A stretch of DNA of 64,000 bases from Pseudomonadota bacterium (GTDB taxonomy: Bacteria; Pseudomonadota; Alphaproteobacteria; SP197), in assembly GCA_039028155.1 (NCBI GenBank), contig JBCCIS010000028.1, positions 1-64,000 of the forward strand, in the 5' to 3' direction. A program made the position numbers and the translations under genes. Below are positions 53,321 to 62,487 of the stretch, one piece after another. Below the pieces are notes generated by a model. The model worked only from the letters and a program-made list of their open reading frames with translations. It did no database searches and was not told the origin of the DNA. The stretch's first letter is position 1; the number at the start of each line of letters is the position of its first letter.

Positions 53321-54490
53321 ATGGACATGGCACTCAGCAAAGACGACCTGGATGTTCGTGAGCGCGCCCGCGCCTTAACGAGAGTCTATCTCTTCCCCGT
53401 GGAAGAAGAGCTTGATGAATTCGAACGCCTGGCGCCGGAGCAGGAGGCAACCATCCGCGAAGGCGTGCGCGATCACGGGCTGAACGCCATCAACCACAGC
53501 CGCGAGCACGGCGGCCAGGGTATGACGATTGTGCAGCAATGCATCGTCAACGAAGAGGTCGGCCAATCGACGGGCGCCTTGTGGGGACGCGTCTGGCAGC
53601 CGCCGATGTGTCTGAAGGACGGCACGCCCGAGCAGATCGAAAAGTACCTGATCCCGGCTTGCGCGGGTGAACTCTCTACCGCTTTCTGTACCTCCGAACC
53701 GGGATCAGGGTCCGACGCCGCAGGCATCGAGACCAACGCGGTCGCCGACGGCAATCAGTACGTCATCAACGGCGAGAAGTGTTTTGCCAGCAATGCCGAG
53801 TTTGCCGATCTGTCGCTGCTCACGACCATCGTCGACGGCGACTCGTCGAAACCCACCCTGTTCCTAATCGACAAGGGAACCGACGGTTTCAATATCGCCC
53901 GCCTGCCCCGTTTTTCGCAGCGATCCGGCCACGGCCACCCTGAGCTCTCTATTCGCGACATGAAGGTGCCGGCGACTCAGATCCTGGGCGAGGTCGGTCA
54001 GGGGTTCGAGTTGACCAAGGACTGGTTTGTCGAGGCGCGGTTGGCGATCGCGGCGCGGAGCATCGGTATGGCTGTGCGCGCGACGGAACTGGCGAACGAC
54101 TGGGCCAATGAGCGCGAACAGTTCGGCCAGAAGATCATCGGGTTTCAAGCGATCGAGTTCATGATTGCCGAGATGGCGACAGAGATCATGGCCGGCAAGA
54201 GCATGCTTTACCGCGTGGCGTCTGAGATCGACGCCGGCCTTGACCGCAAGCAGGCCCATGCCAAGGCGAGTGCCATCAAGCTCTTCTGTTCAGAGACCGG
54301 CTGGCGGGTCGTCGACAAGGCTGTCCAGATCTTCGGCGGTCGCGGCACCATGTGCGAGAACCCGGTCGAGCGGCTCTACCGTGATGTCCGCCTGGAGCGC
54401 ATCTGGGAGGGCACGTCCGAGGTCCAGAAGGTCATCATGGGCGGGCAGATCGCCAAGCGCGGCCTCGACATGTATGTCGGCTGGGATTGA
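53321..54490 (+). CDS. Acyl-CoA dehydrogenase (copy 1)
   Basis: 389-residue FAD enzyme. It shows the N-terminal helical domain, the FAD-contact segment FCTSEPGSGSDAAGIET, a beta-domain, and the C-terminal domain with EREQFGQKIIGFQAIEFMIAEM, AVQIFGGRGTMCENPVERLYRD and the putative catalytic Glu in RLERIWEGTSEVQ. The substrate chain cannot be read from the sequence. A close paralogue follows after 88 bases; both end in the same WD C-terminus (YVGWD, YSLWD), suggesting a heteromer or a duplication within one pathway. Confidence 0.93.
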   Translation: MDMALSKDDLDVRERARALTRVYLFPVEEELDEFERLAPEQEATIREGVRDHGLNAINHSREHGGQGMTIVQQCIVNEEVGQSTGALWGRVWQPPMCLKDGTPEQIEKYLIPACAGELSTAFCTSEPGSGSDAAGIETNAVADGNQYVINGEKCFASNAEFADLSLLTTIVDGDSSKPTLFLIDKGTDGFNIARLPRFSQRSGHGHPELSIRDMKVPATQILGEVGQGFELTKDWFVEARLAIAARSIGMAVRATELANDWANEREQFGQKIIGFQAIEFMIAEMATEIMAGKSMLYRVASEIDAGLDRKQAHAKASAIKLFCSETGWRVVDKAVQIFGGRGTMCENPVERLYRDVRLERIWEGTSEVQKVIMGGQIAKRGLDMYVGWD

Positions 54491-54578
54491 CCATGACCTA
54501 TCGTAACTTTGATTGACGGCGGGGCAGCGCTGTCCTCCCATACCACCGGCAACAACACCGTTTCGGACCCTCCCCTCC

Positions 54579-55751
54579 ATGGACGAATTCTTCAACGATA
54601 CCGACCGTGACATCCGCCGTCGCGCCGCCGAGTTTACGGACAATCATCTTATCCCGCTGGAGGATGCGACTGAGGAACGAGGCGGCCATTGGAGCTGGGC
54701 GGAAACACAGCATGTGCGCGACGCCGCAGTTGACTGCGGCCTCTCGGCGATCAACATCAAGAAAGAGCATGGCGGCCAGGAGTTTTCAGTCCTCCAGCAG
54801 ATCCTGGTCCACGAGGAGATAGGTCGCGCGACCAACGGCCTCTTTGCTTTGCTCCCGTTCCCTCATGTGCCGCTGCAGCATGGCACCAAGGAACAGATAG
54901 ACCGCTATCTGCGTCCGATGTGCGCGGGCAAGATCCGTTCGGCCTTTTTGGTGACTGAAGAAGGCGCCGGGTCCGACCCCCGCCAAGTGAAGACAAAGGC
55001 CATGCGCAAGGGCAATGGCTTTGTCGTGACGGGCGAGAAGTGGTTCGCGACCTCCGCCGACGTCTCCCAGGTCCAGATCGTCCATGCCCATGTCGATGAC
55101 GATCCCGACCAGCCGACGCTGTTCCTGATCCCGACAGCGCGTGAAGGTGTCAGCATCAAGGAGCTGCCGACTTTCACCCACAACTACGTCTTCGGTCATC
55201 CAATGATGGCGTTCGACGAGGTCGAGGTGGGCGCCGACGAGATCCTGGGCGAAGTCGGTCAGGGATACGAACTGACCAAAGACTGGTTCGTCGAGGCTCG
55301 CCTGGAAATCTGTGCCCACTGCATCGGTCAGTCCCGGCGTGCGGCTCTCGTCGCCAATGCCTACGCCGGGGAGCGCGAGCAGTTCGGCCAGAGGATTCAG
55401 GATTTTCAAGCCATTCGATTCATGATTGCGGATATGGCGGTCGCAATCTATGCCATGCAGAGCATGGTCTATCGCTTGGCTGCTGATATCGACCGGGGCG
55501 TCGATCGTAAGACCGCCCACGCCCAGGCGAGTGCGGCCAAGCTGTTCTGCTCCGAACAGGCCGGCAAGGTGGTCGATAGCGCCGTCCAGGTCCTGGGCGG
55601 TCGCGGGTACATGCGCAAAAACCCGGTCGAGCGTCTCTACCGCGATGTCCGCGTCGAACGTATCTGGGAAGGCACCTCCGAGGTGCAGCGAGACATTATC
55701 GGCCGCATGGTCGCCAAGCGTGGCCTTGGTCGCTATAGCCTGTGGGATTGA
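54579..55751 (+). CDS. Acyl-CoA dehydrogenase (copy 2)
   Basis: 390-residue paralogue of the preceding gene, with FLVTEEGAGSDPRQVKT, EREQFGQRIQDFQAIRFMIADM, VLGGRGYMRKNPVERLYRD and RVERIWEGTSEVQ. In the FAD segment TEPGSGSD has become TEEGAGSD, so flavin or substrate contacts may differ between the copies. The start MDEFFNDTDRD is chosen by similarity to copy 1. The FrhB-like gene begins two bases after the stop, which links this dehydrogenase closely to that iron-sulfur flavoprotein. Confidence 0.93.
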   Translation: MDEFFNDTDRDIRRRAAEFTDNHLIPLEDATEERGGHWSWAETQHVRDAAVDCGLSAINIKKEHGGQEFSVLQQILVHEEIGRATNGLFALLPFPHVPLQHGTKEQIDRYLRPMCAGKIRSAFLVTEEGAGSDPRQVKTKAMRKGNGFVVTGEKWFATSADVSQVQIVHAHVDDDPDQPTLFLIPTAREGVSIKELPTFTHNYVFGHPMMAFDEVEVGADEILGEVGQGYELTKDWFVEARLEICAHCIGQSRRAALVANAYAGEREQFGQRIQDFQAIRFMIADMAVAIYAMQSMVYRLAADIDRGVDRKTAHAQASAAKLFCSEQAGKVVDSAVQVLGGRGYMRKNPVERLYRDVRVERIWEGTSEVQRDIIGRMVAKRGLGRYSLWD

Positions 55752-55753
55752 GC

Positions 55754-57004
55754 ATGAACCGTCCGCAGTCACTGAAAGATATCGTCGAGAATGGCCTGTG
55801 TGTCGGATGCGGTCTTTGCCAATCGATTGCCGGCGGCGACCGGGTCGAGATGACCATGGTCGACCCGCCCGGTCGCTTGCGACCACGTATCAAAACCGCT
55901 CTCGACGACGAGACCGAGCGGGCCATCCTGGCGGCCTGCCCGGGCGCTCTGATCGACGAACCTGTCGTGCCGGATCGTCATGGCGCCGACGTCAAAGTCG
56001 ATGCGTCGTTCGGGCCGTGGCATCGCGTTTGGAAGGGACATGCAAGCGACCCGGAAATCCACCACATCGCATCCTCCGGTGGTGCGCTGACAGCGCTCGG
56101 CATCTTCCTCCTGGAAACAAACAAGGTCGACTTTGTGCTGCATGTCGCGGCGTCGAAGGAAAAGCCGATGCGGACTGAACGCCACCTGTCGTTCGACCGC
56201 GCGCAGGTTCTTGAAGGCGCGGGGTCACGCTATGGCCCCTCCTCACCTTTGATCGACTTCACCGCTCAACTCGACAAAGGCAAACCGTTCGCGGTGATCG
56301 GTAAGCCCTGTGATATCTCCGGCGTGCACAACATGCGCAAGGTCGACCCGCGCGTCGATGAACTCGTGAAGTATACGATGGCGTTTTCGTGCGGCACCTT
56401 TGCCGATTTGCAGTGCTCGCGTTGGATGCTTGACCGCCAGGGCGTGCCCGGCGGCGAAGACAACCTCTCGCTCTTCCGGTATCGCGGTTTCGGCTGTCCC
56501 GGCCCGACGCGCGCGGTGACCAAGGATGGCGACATCTTCGATGAACCGTATCTTGAGTTCTGGTACGGGCCGCACGGCTGGACCCACCAGTTCCGTTGCA
56601 AGATCTGCCCCGACCCGACCGGCGAGATGACCGACATCTCGATTTCCGACGCCTGGCCCGGCGGTGGTCCGACCGAGGAGGAATGGGGCGGCTACAGCCT
56701 TTTCATTAGTCGCACGCTGAAGGGCGATGCGTTGATGCAGGAGGCGATCGATGCGGGTGCCGTGACGGTCGAGGCTAGCGACATGGCCGCCCTGCATGAG
56801 TGCCAGCCCCACCAGTCCGTCAAGAAAGACGGCATGAATGCGCGGCTGCAGGCGATCGCGGACGAGGGCGGCGTCGGCCCCGTGTTTCGTAACGTCCGCC
56901 TGGATGAGGCGGCGGCGCAGCGTGACAGCGAGTTTCATGAGCAAAACCGAGCTGGTACGCGCGAGCGCATTCGAAAAGGCGTCAACCGTGAACTACTCCA
57001 CTGA
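55754..57004 (+). CDS. FrhB/FdhB-like (F420-dehydrogenase beta) iron-sulfur flavoprotein
   Basis: 416 residues. The N-terminus has a half-ferredoxin site, Cys16, Cys19 and Cys22 in CVGCGLC plus Cys62 in AACPG. The FrhB core follows with SSGGALTALGIFLLE, GAGSRYGPSSPL, VIGKPCDISGVHNM, AFSCGTFADLQCS, RYRGFGCPGPTR and CKICPDPTGEMTDISISDAWPG. The family passes electrons between F420 or NADH-type flavins and ferredoxin, quinone-like or acyl-CoA-type partners. No F420-biosynthesis gene is in the window. Its position between dehydrogenases and an acyl-CoA synthetase suggests it is a dedicated electron carrier (inference). Confidence 0.85.
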   Translation: MNRPQSLKDIVENGLCVGCGLCQSIAGGDRVEMTMVDPPGRLRPRIKTALDDETERAILAACPGALIDEPVVPDRHGADVKVDASFGPWHRVWKGHASDPEIHHIASSGGALTALGIFLLETNKVDFVLHVAASKEKPMRTERHLSFDRAQVLEGAGSRYGPSSPLIDFTAQLDKGKPFAVIGKPCDISGVHNMRKVDPRVDELVKYTMAFSCGTFADLQCSRWMLDRQGVPGGEDNLSLFRYRGFGCPGPTRAVTKDGDIFDEPYLEFWYGPHGWTHQFRCKICPDPTGEMTDISISDAWPGGGPTEEEWGGYSLFISRTLKGDALMQEAIDAGAVTVEASDMAALHECQPHQSVKKDGMNARLQAIADEGGVGPVFRNVRLDEAAAQRDSEFHEQNRAGTRERIRKGVNRELLH

Positions 57005-59108
57005 TCCCGCCGTGACGGATGCGCGCGCGGTTCGCCGCGCCAACCTCAAGCGGTTGCTGAACGCCGAGAGCCTCGTGTTCATTGGTGGTTCGGCGATGCG
57101 CGGCGGCGTGCGTTACTGCCAGGAGATCGGTTTTGGGGGCCAGGTCTGGGTCGTCAATCCGAACTATGAGGACATCGCCGGGATCAAGTGCCTGCCTTCC
57201 CTTGAAGACTTGCCTGCCACGCCCGATGCAGCGTTCATCGCGCTCAGCCCTGAACGCGCTGTTGCTGCGACGGCGAAGCTCGCCGCCATGGGTGTGCCAG
57301 CCGTTGTCTGCTACACCGCCGGCTTCGCCGAGATTGATGAAGGGCGTCTGCAGGATGACTTGATCGCCGCCGCCGGCGATGCCACGGCCCTGGTCGGACC
57401 CAATTGCATCGGTGTCATCAACTACTTCGACCGGGTGCCCGCGGCGATCGGGAACCACGGTTTCGAAGAGTGGGAGCGCGGCATAGCCGTCATCGCGCAA
57501 AGTGGCACGATCACCATCAACATCGTCGGTAGCGATCGCTCGTTGCCCGTTGGTTACCTGCTCAGCATCGGAAATCAGGCGGTGTTGGACATGGCCGATT
57601 ACATCGATGTGGTGGCCGATGACCCCCGTGTCTCCGCGATCGTGATTTATGTGGAGGCCATCACCGATGCACGCGCCTTTTCCGCGGCAGCGGCCAAGGC
57701 GTTCAATAAGGGTATCCCCATTGTCGCCCTGAAGGCCGGCATCTCGGAAACCGGACGGCAAATCGCACTTAGCCACACCGGGTCGATGGCAGGCGCGCCG
57801 GAGCTCTATCGCGCCTTGTTCGACCGTTTGGGCATCATCAGCGTCGGATCGTTTTCCGAGTTACTGGAAGCCGTCAAGATCTTGGCCCTGGATGCGGAAC
57901 CGTGCGGGAACCGCTTATCCATCGAGACATGCTCTGGAACGGATTCAGGTTACTGCGCCGACCTTGCCGAACGATACGGCATCGACCTGCCGCAACCCGA
58001 AGGCGCGGCCAAAGAGGCGTTGCGGTCTGTCATTCCGCCCATCGCGACACCGATGAACCCGGTCGACGTGACGATGGTGCAGTGGAACGATCGTGAAGCC
58101 CAGGCAACGTCGTTGCTGACCCTGCTGCAGCAGCCGACGGACGCCGCTGCACTGGTCATCAACTTTCCGCGCGCGGTCCACAAGAACACCTACATGCCCG
58201 CGATCAACGCCATGATCGATGTGAAGGCCAAGACCGACCTGCCCTGTTACGTCATCTCCAATCTGGCGGAAGGCTTGCCGCAGGACGTGCGCGACGAACT
58301 GATCGCCAACGATGTCGTGCCCCTTCAAGGGATCGAGGACGGTCTCGCTGCCTTCGGCCGTATCGCGGCGCATGTTCCACGCTGGAATGCCATGCGCGAA
58401 AGTGGTGGCGTGGAGCCAAGGCTCTTGGATGGTCCGCGCACGGCCAACGAAACGACGGTCCATGATGAGTGGGCGAGCAAGGCGTGGTTGCGAGAAGCCG
58501 GAATCGCGACGCCGGACGGCCGGTTTGCTGGTGACGCCCGCACCGCGGGCGCGGCGGCGACAGCGATCGGCTTTCCGGTCGCGCTGAAAGCAGCCGGACG
58601 CAGCCTGCGCCACAAGTCCGATGTCGGTGCCGTCGCGCTTGGCCTGAACGATGCCACAACGGTGACAAACGTGGCGCAGGCGATGGGTAACGACATTCCG
58701 GGGGTCGAGGGTTTTCTTGTCGAGTCCATGGTCGGCGACGCCGTGGCGGAGCTTATTGTCGGTCTGCGGCGCGATCCCCTTTTCGGCGTTTCGCTCCTGA
58801 TCGGCGCCGGCGGGATCTTCACTGAATTGGTGCGTGACGTCCGTCATCTGCTGCTGCCGACAAGCCGTAACGAGATCAAAGCGACCATCGAAGCACTCAA
58901 AACTGCACCACTTCTGCATGGCTTCCGCGGCCGTCCGCCTGGCGATGTCGATGCGCTCGTCGACGCCATTCTGGCCTTGGCTCGCCATGTCGAGACGCGC
59001 GGCCCAGACGTCGTCGAACTCGACATCAACCCGCTCCTGGTCCGTGCCGCCGGCCACGGCGTGGTCGCCGTTGACGCGTTGCTGGTGACCACGGGCGACC
59101 AGTTTTGA
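56937..59108 (+). CDS. ADP-forming acyl-CoA synthetase (acetate-CoA ligase type)
   Basis: 723 residues fusing alpha- and beta-type domains: a CoA-binding Rossmann domain (RLLNAESLVFIGGSAMRGG, LVGPNCIGVINY), succinyl-CoA-ligase-like domains with the phosphorylated His in IALSHTGSMAGAP, and a C-terminal ATP-grasp domain (FPVALKAAGRSLRHKSDVGAV, LIGAGGIFTELVRDVRH, ELDINPLLV). It would couple thioester cleavage to ATP formation or the reverse. The ATG at 56937 overlaps the preceding gene by 68 bases; a GTG at 56988 with AAAAGG upstream is an equally good start. Confidence 0.9.
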   Translation: MSKTELVRASAFEKASTVNYSTDPAVTDARAVRRANLKRLLNAESLVFIGGSAMRGGVRYCQEIGFGGQVWVVNPNYEDIAGIKCLPSLEDLPATPDAAFIALSPERAVAATAKLAAMGVPAVVCYTAGFAEIDEGRLQDDLIAAAGDATALVGPNCIGVINYFDRVPAAIGNHGFEEWERGIAVIAQSGTITINIVGSDRSLPVGYLLSIGNQAVLDMADYIDVVADDPRVSAIVIYVEAITDARAFSAAAAKAFNKGIPIVALKAGISETGRQIALSHTGSMAGAPELYRALFDRLGIISVGSFSELLEAVKILALDAEPCGNRLSIETCSGTDSGYCADLAERYGIDLPQPEGAAKEALRSVIPPIATPMNPVDVTMVQWNDREAQATSLLTLLQQPTDAAALVINFPRAVHKNTYMPAINAMIDVKAKTDLPCYVISNLAEGLPQDVRDELIANDVVPLQGIEDGLAAFGRIAAHVPRWNAMRESGGVEPRLLDGPRTANETTVHDEWASKAWLREAGIATPDGRFAGDARTAGAAATAIGFPVALKAAGRSLRHKSDVGAVALGLNDATTVTNVAQAMGNDIPGVEGFLVESMVGDAVAELIVGLRRDPLFGVSLLIGAGGIFTELVRDVRHLLLPTSRNEIKATIEALKTAPLLHGFRGRPPGDVDALVDAILALARHVETRGPDVVELDINPLLVRAAGHGVVAVDALLVTTGDQF

Positions 59109-59902
59109 CCATCCCGGACGCGCCTGAGGTCTTCCGGCCCGGCCTCTTCGCAGGCCAACATGCCTTGGTCACCGGCGGTGGCACGGGCATTGGCCTGGCC
59201 ATCGCCCGCGAGTTGGGCCGATTGGGTGCCAAGATCACCATCGCGGCACGCAGTGAGGAACGTCTTGCTTCGGCAGCCGACGATCTGACGCGCGGCGGTG
59301 TCGACGCAACGTGGTACGGCCTCAACATTCGTGACAGCGATGCGGTCGCGGCCTTCTGGCCTCGGCTTTGCGAGGAACAGGGGTTGCCTGATTTTCTCGT
59401 CAACAACGCCGGTGGTCAGTTTGGCGCCAAGGCTGCCGATATCACACCCAATGGCTTTCGCGCCGTGATGGACCTGAACGTCCAGGGGACCTGGCAGATG
59501 TGCCACGGGTTTGCCACGCATGTCATGGCAGCTAGCAAGGCCGGACGCATCGTCAACATCGTCTTCGCCCATACCCAGGCGATGCCCTATTTCGCCCACG
59601 CGGCCGCGGCGCGGGCTGCCGTTGTCAACATGACCCAGACCCTGGCATTGGAATGGGGTGAGCACGGCATCCTGGTGAACGCGGTCGGTCCCGGTCCGGT
59701 CAAGACCGAAGCTGTGGCCCAGTATGACGACGCCATGAGTGGCGATCGCGTCATCGCGAAGATGCCGGTGCCGCGATGGGGCGAACCCCACGAGACCGCC
59801 TATGCGGTCGCGTTTCTTCTGTCGCCGGCTGGCGACTGGATCACCGGAATCCTGCTGCCGGTCGACGGCGGCGGTCAGCTCGCGGGGCGCCGCTTTACCT
59901 AG
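59105..59902 (+). CDS. SDR-family oxidoreductase, 2,4-dienoyl-CoA-reductase-like
   Basis: 265 residues with the NADP-binding TGGGTGIGLAIARELGRLG, NNAGGQFG and the C-terminal NAVGPGPVKTEA. The usual Tyr-x-x-x-Lys is absent: the equivalent segment reads AHAAAARAAVVNMTQTLALEW. That form is typical of the dienoyl-CoA reductase/AtuG-like branch, so the enzyme need not be dead. The TTG start overlaps the synthetase stop (TTGA). As last gene of the operon it fits reduction of an unsaturated acyl-CoA. Confidence 0.88.
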   Translation: MTIPDAPEVFRPGLFAGQHALVTGGGTGIGLAIARELGRLGAKITIAARSEERLASAADDLTRGGVDATWYGLNIRDSDAVAAFWPRLCEEQGLPDFLVNNAGGQFGAKAADITPNGFRAVMDLNVQGTWQMCHGFATHVMAASKAGRIVNIVFAHTQAMPYFAHAAAARAAVVNMTQTLALEWGEHGILVNAVGPGPVKTEAVAQYDDAMSGDRVIAKMPVPRWGEPHETAYAVAFLLSPAGDWITGILLPVDGGGQLAGRRFT

Positions 59903-60029
59903 TTTGGACGTCAGCGACAGCCGGACACCCGCCAGAGCACCGCGCCCAGGCATTTGTATTGACGAAACCCGACCTGCCTGCAATGCAGGCAACGGTCGTG
60001 TAGCCATAGGTCGAGGGGTTGTGACGTTG

Positions 60030-60221
60030 ATGAAACAGGTGGCCTTTGTGCTGTCGCTGGCCGTGCTGGTTGGCGCCTGCAGTTTTCCCAATGCCTTCTC
60101 GGCATCCGACCGCAAGTACTACCGCAGCAATGTCTGCGCGCAGTACCTGTCGCCTGAGTCGACGACTCCCAACCTCGCCGGGCGCGGCAAATCCTGCCTT
60201 GTGCAGTCCCGCAGCCAATGA
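60030..60221 (+). CDS. Small putative lipoprotein
   Basis: 63 residues: MKQVAFVLSLAVLVGACSFP is a lipoprotein signal with a lipobox-like VGAC. The mature part has two further cysteines (NVCAQYL and KSCLVQ). No family was recognised. It lies between the SDR and the FAD oxidase, ends one base before the latter's ATG, and is likely co-expressed with it. Confidence 0.5.
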   Translation: MKQVAFVLSLAVLVGACSFPNAFSASDRKYYRSNVCAQYLSPESTTPNLAGRGKSCLVQSRSQ

Positions 60222-60222
60222 C

Positions 60223-61641
60223 ATGAGCGCCTCGCAGGGTGTGGTCGAGAAGGACGCGACGTCCAGTGTCTGGCTCAACGACGCCCTGGCGCATGAGGGC
60301 GGCGGACACGTCACACCGCTGGACGGTTCGCTGCGCGCCGACATCTGTATCGTCGGCGGTGGCTACACGGGCCTTTGGACGGCGTTGGAGCTTAAGGCGC
60401 GAGACCCCGGCCTCGACATTGTTGTCCTGGAGAAGGATCTGTGCGGCTCCGGCGGCAGCGGCGCCAATGCCGGCTACGCGCTCTCGATCTGGCTGCAGTT
60501 TCCTCTGCTCGCCAGACTTTATGGTACCGAGGAGGCACTCCGCCTGTGCCGCGCCAGCGACGAAGACCTAAGCGCCATTGGGTCGTTCAGCCGGGACCAT
60601 GACATCGATACCCAGTTCGACCGGCAAGGCGCGATCTGGGGCGCGACATGCGAAGCACAATCCGGCCATTGGGAACCGATGCTGGAAAGCTTGGAGCGTC
60701 ACCAGGTACACCACTTCAAGCGCGTTGACGGTGACGAAATCGCGGCGATGACGGGGACGACGGCTCATGTCGCCGGTGTGCTCGATCAATCGGCCGCCAC
60801 GATCCAGCCCGCCATGTTGGCCAGGGGACTCCGTCGCGTCGCCATCGAGCAAGGCATCAGGATCTTTGAGAAATCCCCGATGATCCGGCTCAAGCGCGAC
60901 AGCCCGCCTGCTGTGGTGACGCCGCGCGGCACGGTGACGGCCGACAAGGTCATCCTTGCCCTCTATGCCTGGTCACTGGGCGTGCGTGAGTTGCGGTCGA
61001 GCATCATGGTGATCTGTACGGATGCGGCGATGACGGCGCCGGTGCCCGGCGCCCTGGATGACCTGGGATGGCGAGACGGGCCCGCGCTGATGGATTCGCG
61101 GACCTTTGTCGAGGCCTATCGGACCACCCGGAACGGACAGGTGATGTGGACCAAGTCCGGCGGCGCCATGCCCTATGGCGCCAGGCTTGACCCTTGCCTC
61201 AAGAGCATCTCGCGCCCGCTGGGGTTCCTGCGCGATGTTCTTCGCGCGCCCTACCCCGGCCTGGCTGATCAAACGGTTGCCGGCACCTGGGCGGGACCGA
61301 TCGACCGCACACGTGATGGGCTTCCCATGTTCGGCGCCTTGGCGGCCGCACCCGATATTCTCTATGGCTACGGCTATTCCGGCGCTGGGATCGTGTTTTC
61401 GAAGCTTGGCAGCCGCATTCTGGCGTCCCTGGCGCTCGAGACCGACGACGCCTGGTCGCAAGGCGGTTTGGTCAGGCCGGTGCCGGGCGGCTTTCCTCCC
61501 GAACCGCTGCGTTATGTCGGCGCCCACATGGTTCGTGCCGCAATCGCGCGCAAAGACCGGTTTGATCACGAAGGCCGGGATGTCGGCCCGATCACGCGCG
61601 GCCTCCTCAAGTTCAAGCCACATAGCTACAAGCCGACCTGA
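60223..61641 (+). CDS. FAD-dependent amine/amino-acid oxidoreductase (DadA/PuuB-like)
   Basis: 472 residues of the DAO superfamily: the FAD fingerprint CIVGGGYTGLWTALEL, the flavin-covering GSGGSGANAGYALSIWLQF, the substrate-domain region and the C-terminal FAD loop LYGYGYSGAGIVFSKLGSR. The order resembles gamma-glutamylputrescine oxidase and D-amino-acid dehydrogenase relatives; the substrate is likely an amine or amino acid. It could oxidise D-amino acids made by the hydantoin route, but it is 10 kb away. The ATG is two bases after the lipoprotein gene. Confidence 0.87.
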   Translation: MSASQGVVEKDATSSVWLNDALAHEGGGHVTPLDGSLRADICIVGGGYTGLWTALELKARDPGLDIVVLEKDLCGSGGSGANAGYALSIWLQFPLLARLYGTEEALRLCRASDEDLSAIGSFSRDHDIDTQFDRQGAIWGATCEAQSGHWEPMLESLERHQVHHFKRVDGDEIAAMTGTTAHVAGVLDQSAATIQPAMLARGLRRVAIEQGIRIFEKSPMIRLKRDSPPAVVTPRGTVTADKVILALYAWSLGVRELRSSIMVICTDAAMTAPVPGALDDLGWRDGPALMDSRTFVEAYRTTRNGQVMWTKSGGAMPYGARLDPCLKSISRPLGFLRDVLRAPYPGLADQTVAGTWAGPIDRTRDGLPMFGALAAAPDILYGYGYSGAGIVFSKLGSRILASLALETDDAWSQGGLVRPVPGGFPPEPLRYVGAHMVRAAIARKDRFDHEGRDVGPITRGLLKFKPHSYKPT

Positions 61642-61771
61642 GCGCGCTCCTCGGGTGTCAGCCGTCACAAGATTGCGGTTAGGCCTAGCTTTAAATGGAC
61701 ATCACGGGTTCGTGAGACTACTTTGAACCTCAAGAACAGCCCCTAACCATCGGGCCAATCAGAGGTTTTCC

Positions 61772-62458
61772 ATGCTAGTCAACTTCTTCCCGCTGACCGT
61801 CTACAAGGAAAAGGTCGGCCTGGATGACAAGACACGCAAACTGTTCGCGTCGATCATTGCCGACCAGCAAAAGGGGACCAGCAAGGACCCGCACAGCCCC
61901 AATGAGTCATGGGTCGGTGGCATGCATGGAAAGCTCTCCCTCCACCTCGCCGACGAGTTCCAGCCGCTCACCCAACAGTATTCCAAGCACCTGAAGGCAT
62001 ACATGGGCCAACTCGGCTTTGCCGGTGATGACCTCGATGTCTTCATCACGCGCAGTTGGGGCACCTACGGGCTGGCCAACGAGTCGATCTCACAGCACAG
62101 GCATACCAGTTCGGCGCTTTCGATCGCATACTACGTATCGTTGCCGGAAGGCAGCGCCAGCATCACCTTCGCCACCGAGGCGCACCAGAACGAACCGATC
62201 CGTGGTTTGTTTCGCGAGGGACTGATCAACGGCAAGATCGATCCCCGCAATCCGCTATCGGCGATCAACGCATCGATCGAGGTGGAGGAAGACGACATGG
62301 TGATCTTTCCCTCGCACATGATGCACGGTGTTCGTCCGGGGCGGCAAAACGCGCCGCGTATCTCGATTGCATGTGACACGGTCTTTCTGACCAAGACCGT
62401 TACGAATTCCGAGAAGATCCTGCCGCCTGTGACGAACTGGAAGAACGTCAGTTGGTGA
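61772..62458 (+). CDS. Putative 2-oxoglutarate/Fe(II) oxygenase-like protein
   Basis: 228 residues resembling the 2OG-FeII_Oxy_5 (TIGR02466-like) group. The core is SQHRHTSSALSIAYYVSLPEGSASITF, then VEEDDMVIFPSHMMHGVRPG and RISIACDTVF, which supply candidate iron ligands (His in QHRH and MMHG) and the 2OG-binding Arg in the PR-I-S strand. The expected HxD acid is not clear (HRHT), so iron binding is unproven. It stands alone between the FAD oxidase and the convergent ion-channel gene. Confidence 0.6.
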   Translation: MLVNFFPLTVYKEKVGLDDKTRKLFASIIADQQKGTSKDPHSPNESWVGGMHGKLSLHLADEFQPLTQQYSKHLKAYMGQLGFAGDDLDVFITRSWGTYGLANESISQHRHTSSALSIAYYVSLPEGSASITFATEAHQNEPIRGLFREGLINGKIDPRNPLSAINASIEVEEDDMVIFPSHMMHGVRPGRQNAPRISIACDTVFLTKTVTNSEKILPPVTNWKNVSW

Positions 62459-62487
62459 CGCCGCCGCTTCTCTGACGTCCCACCTTT

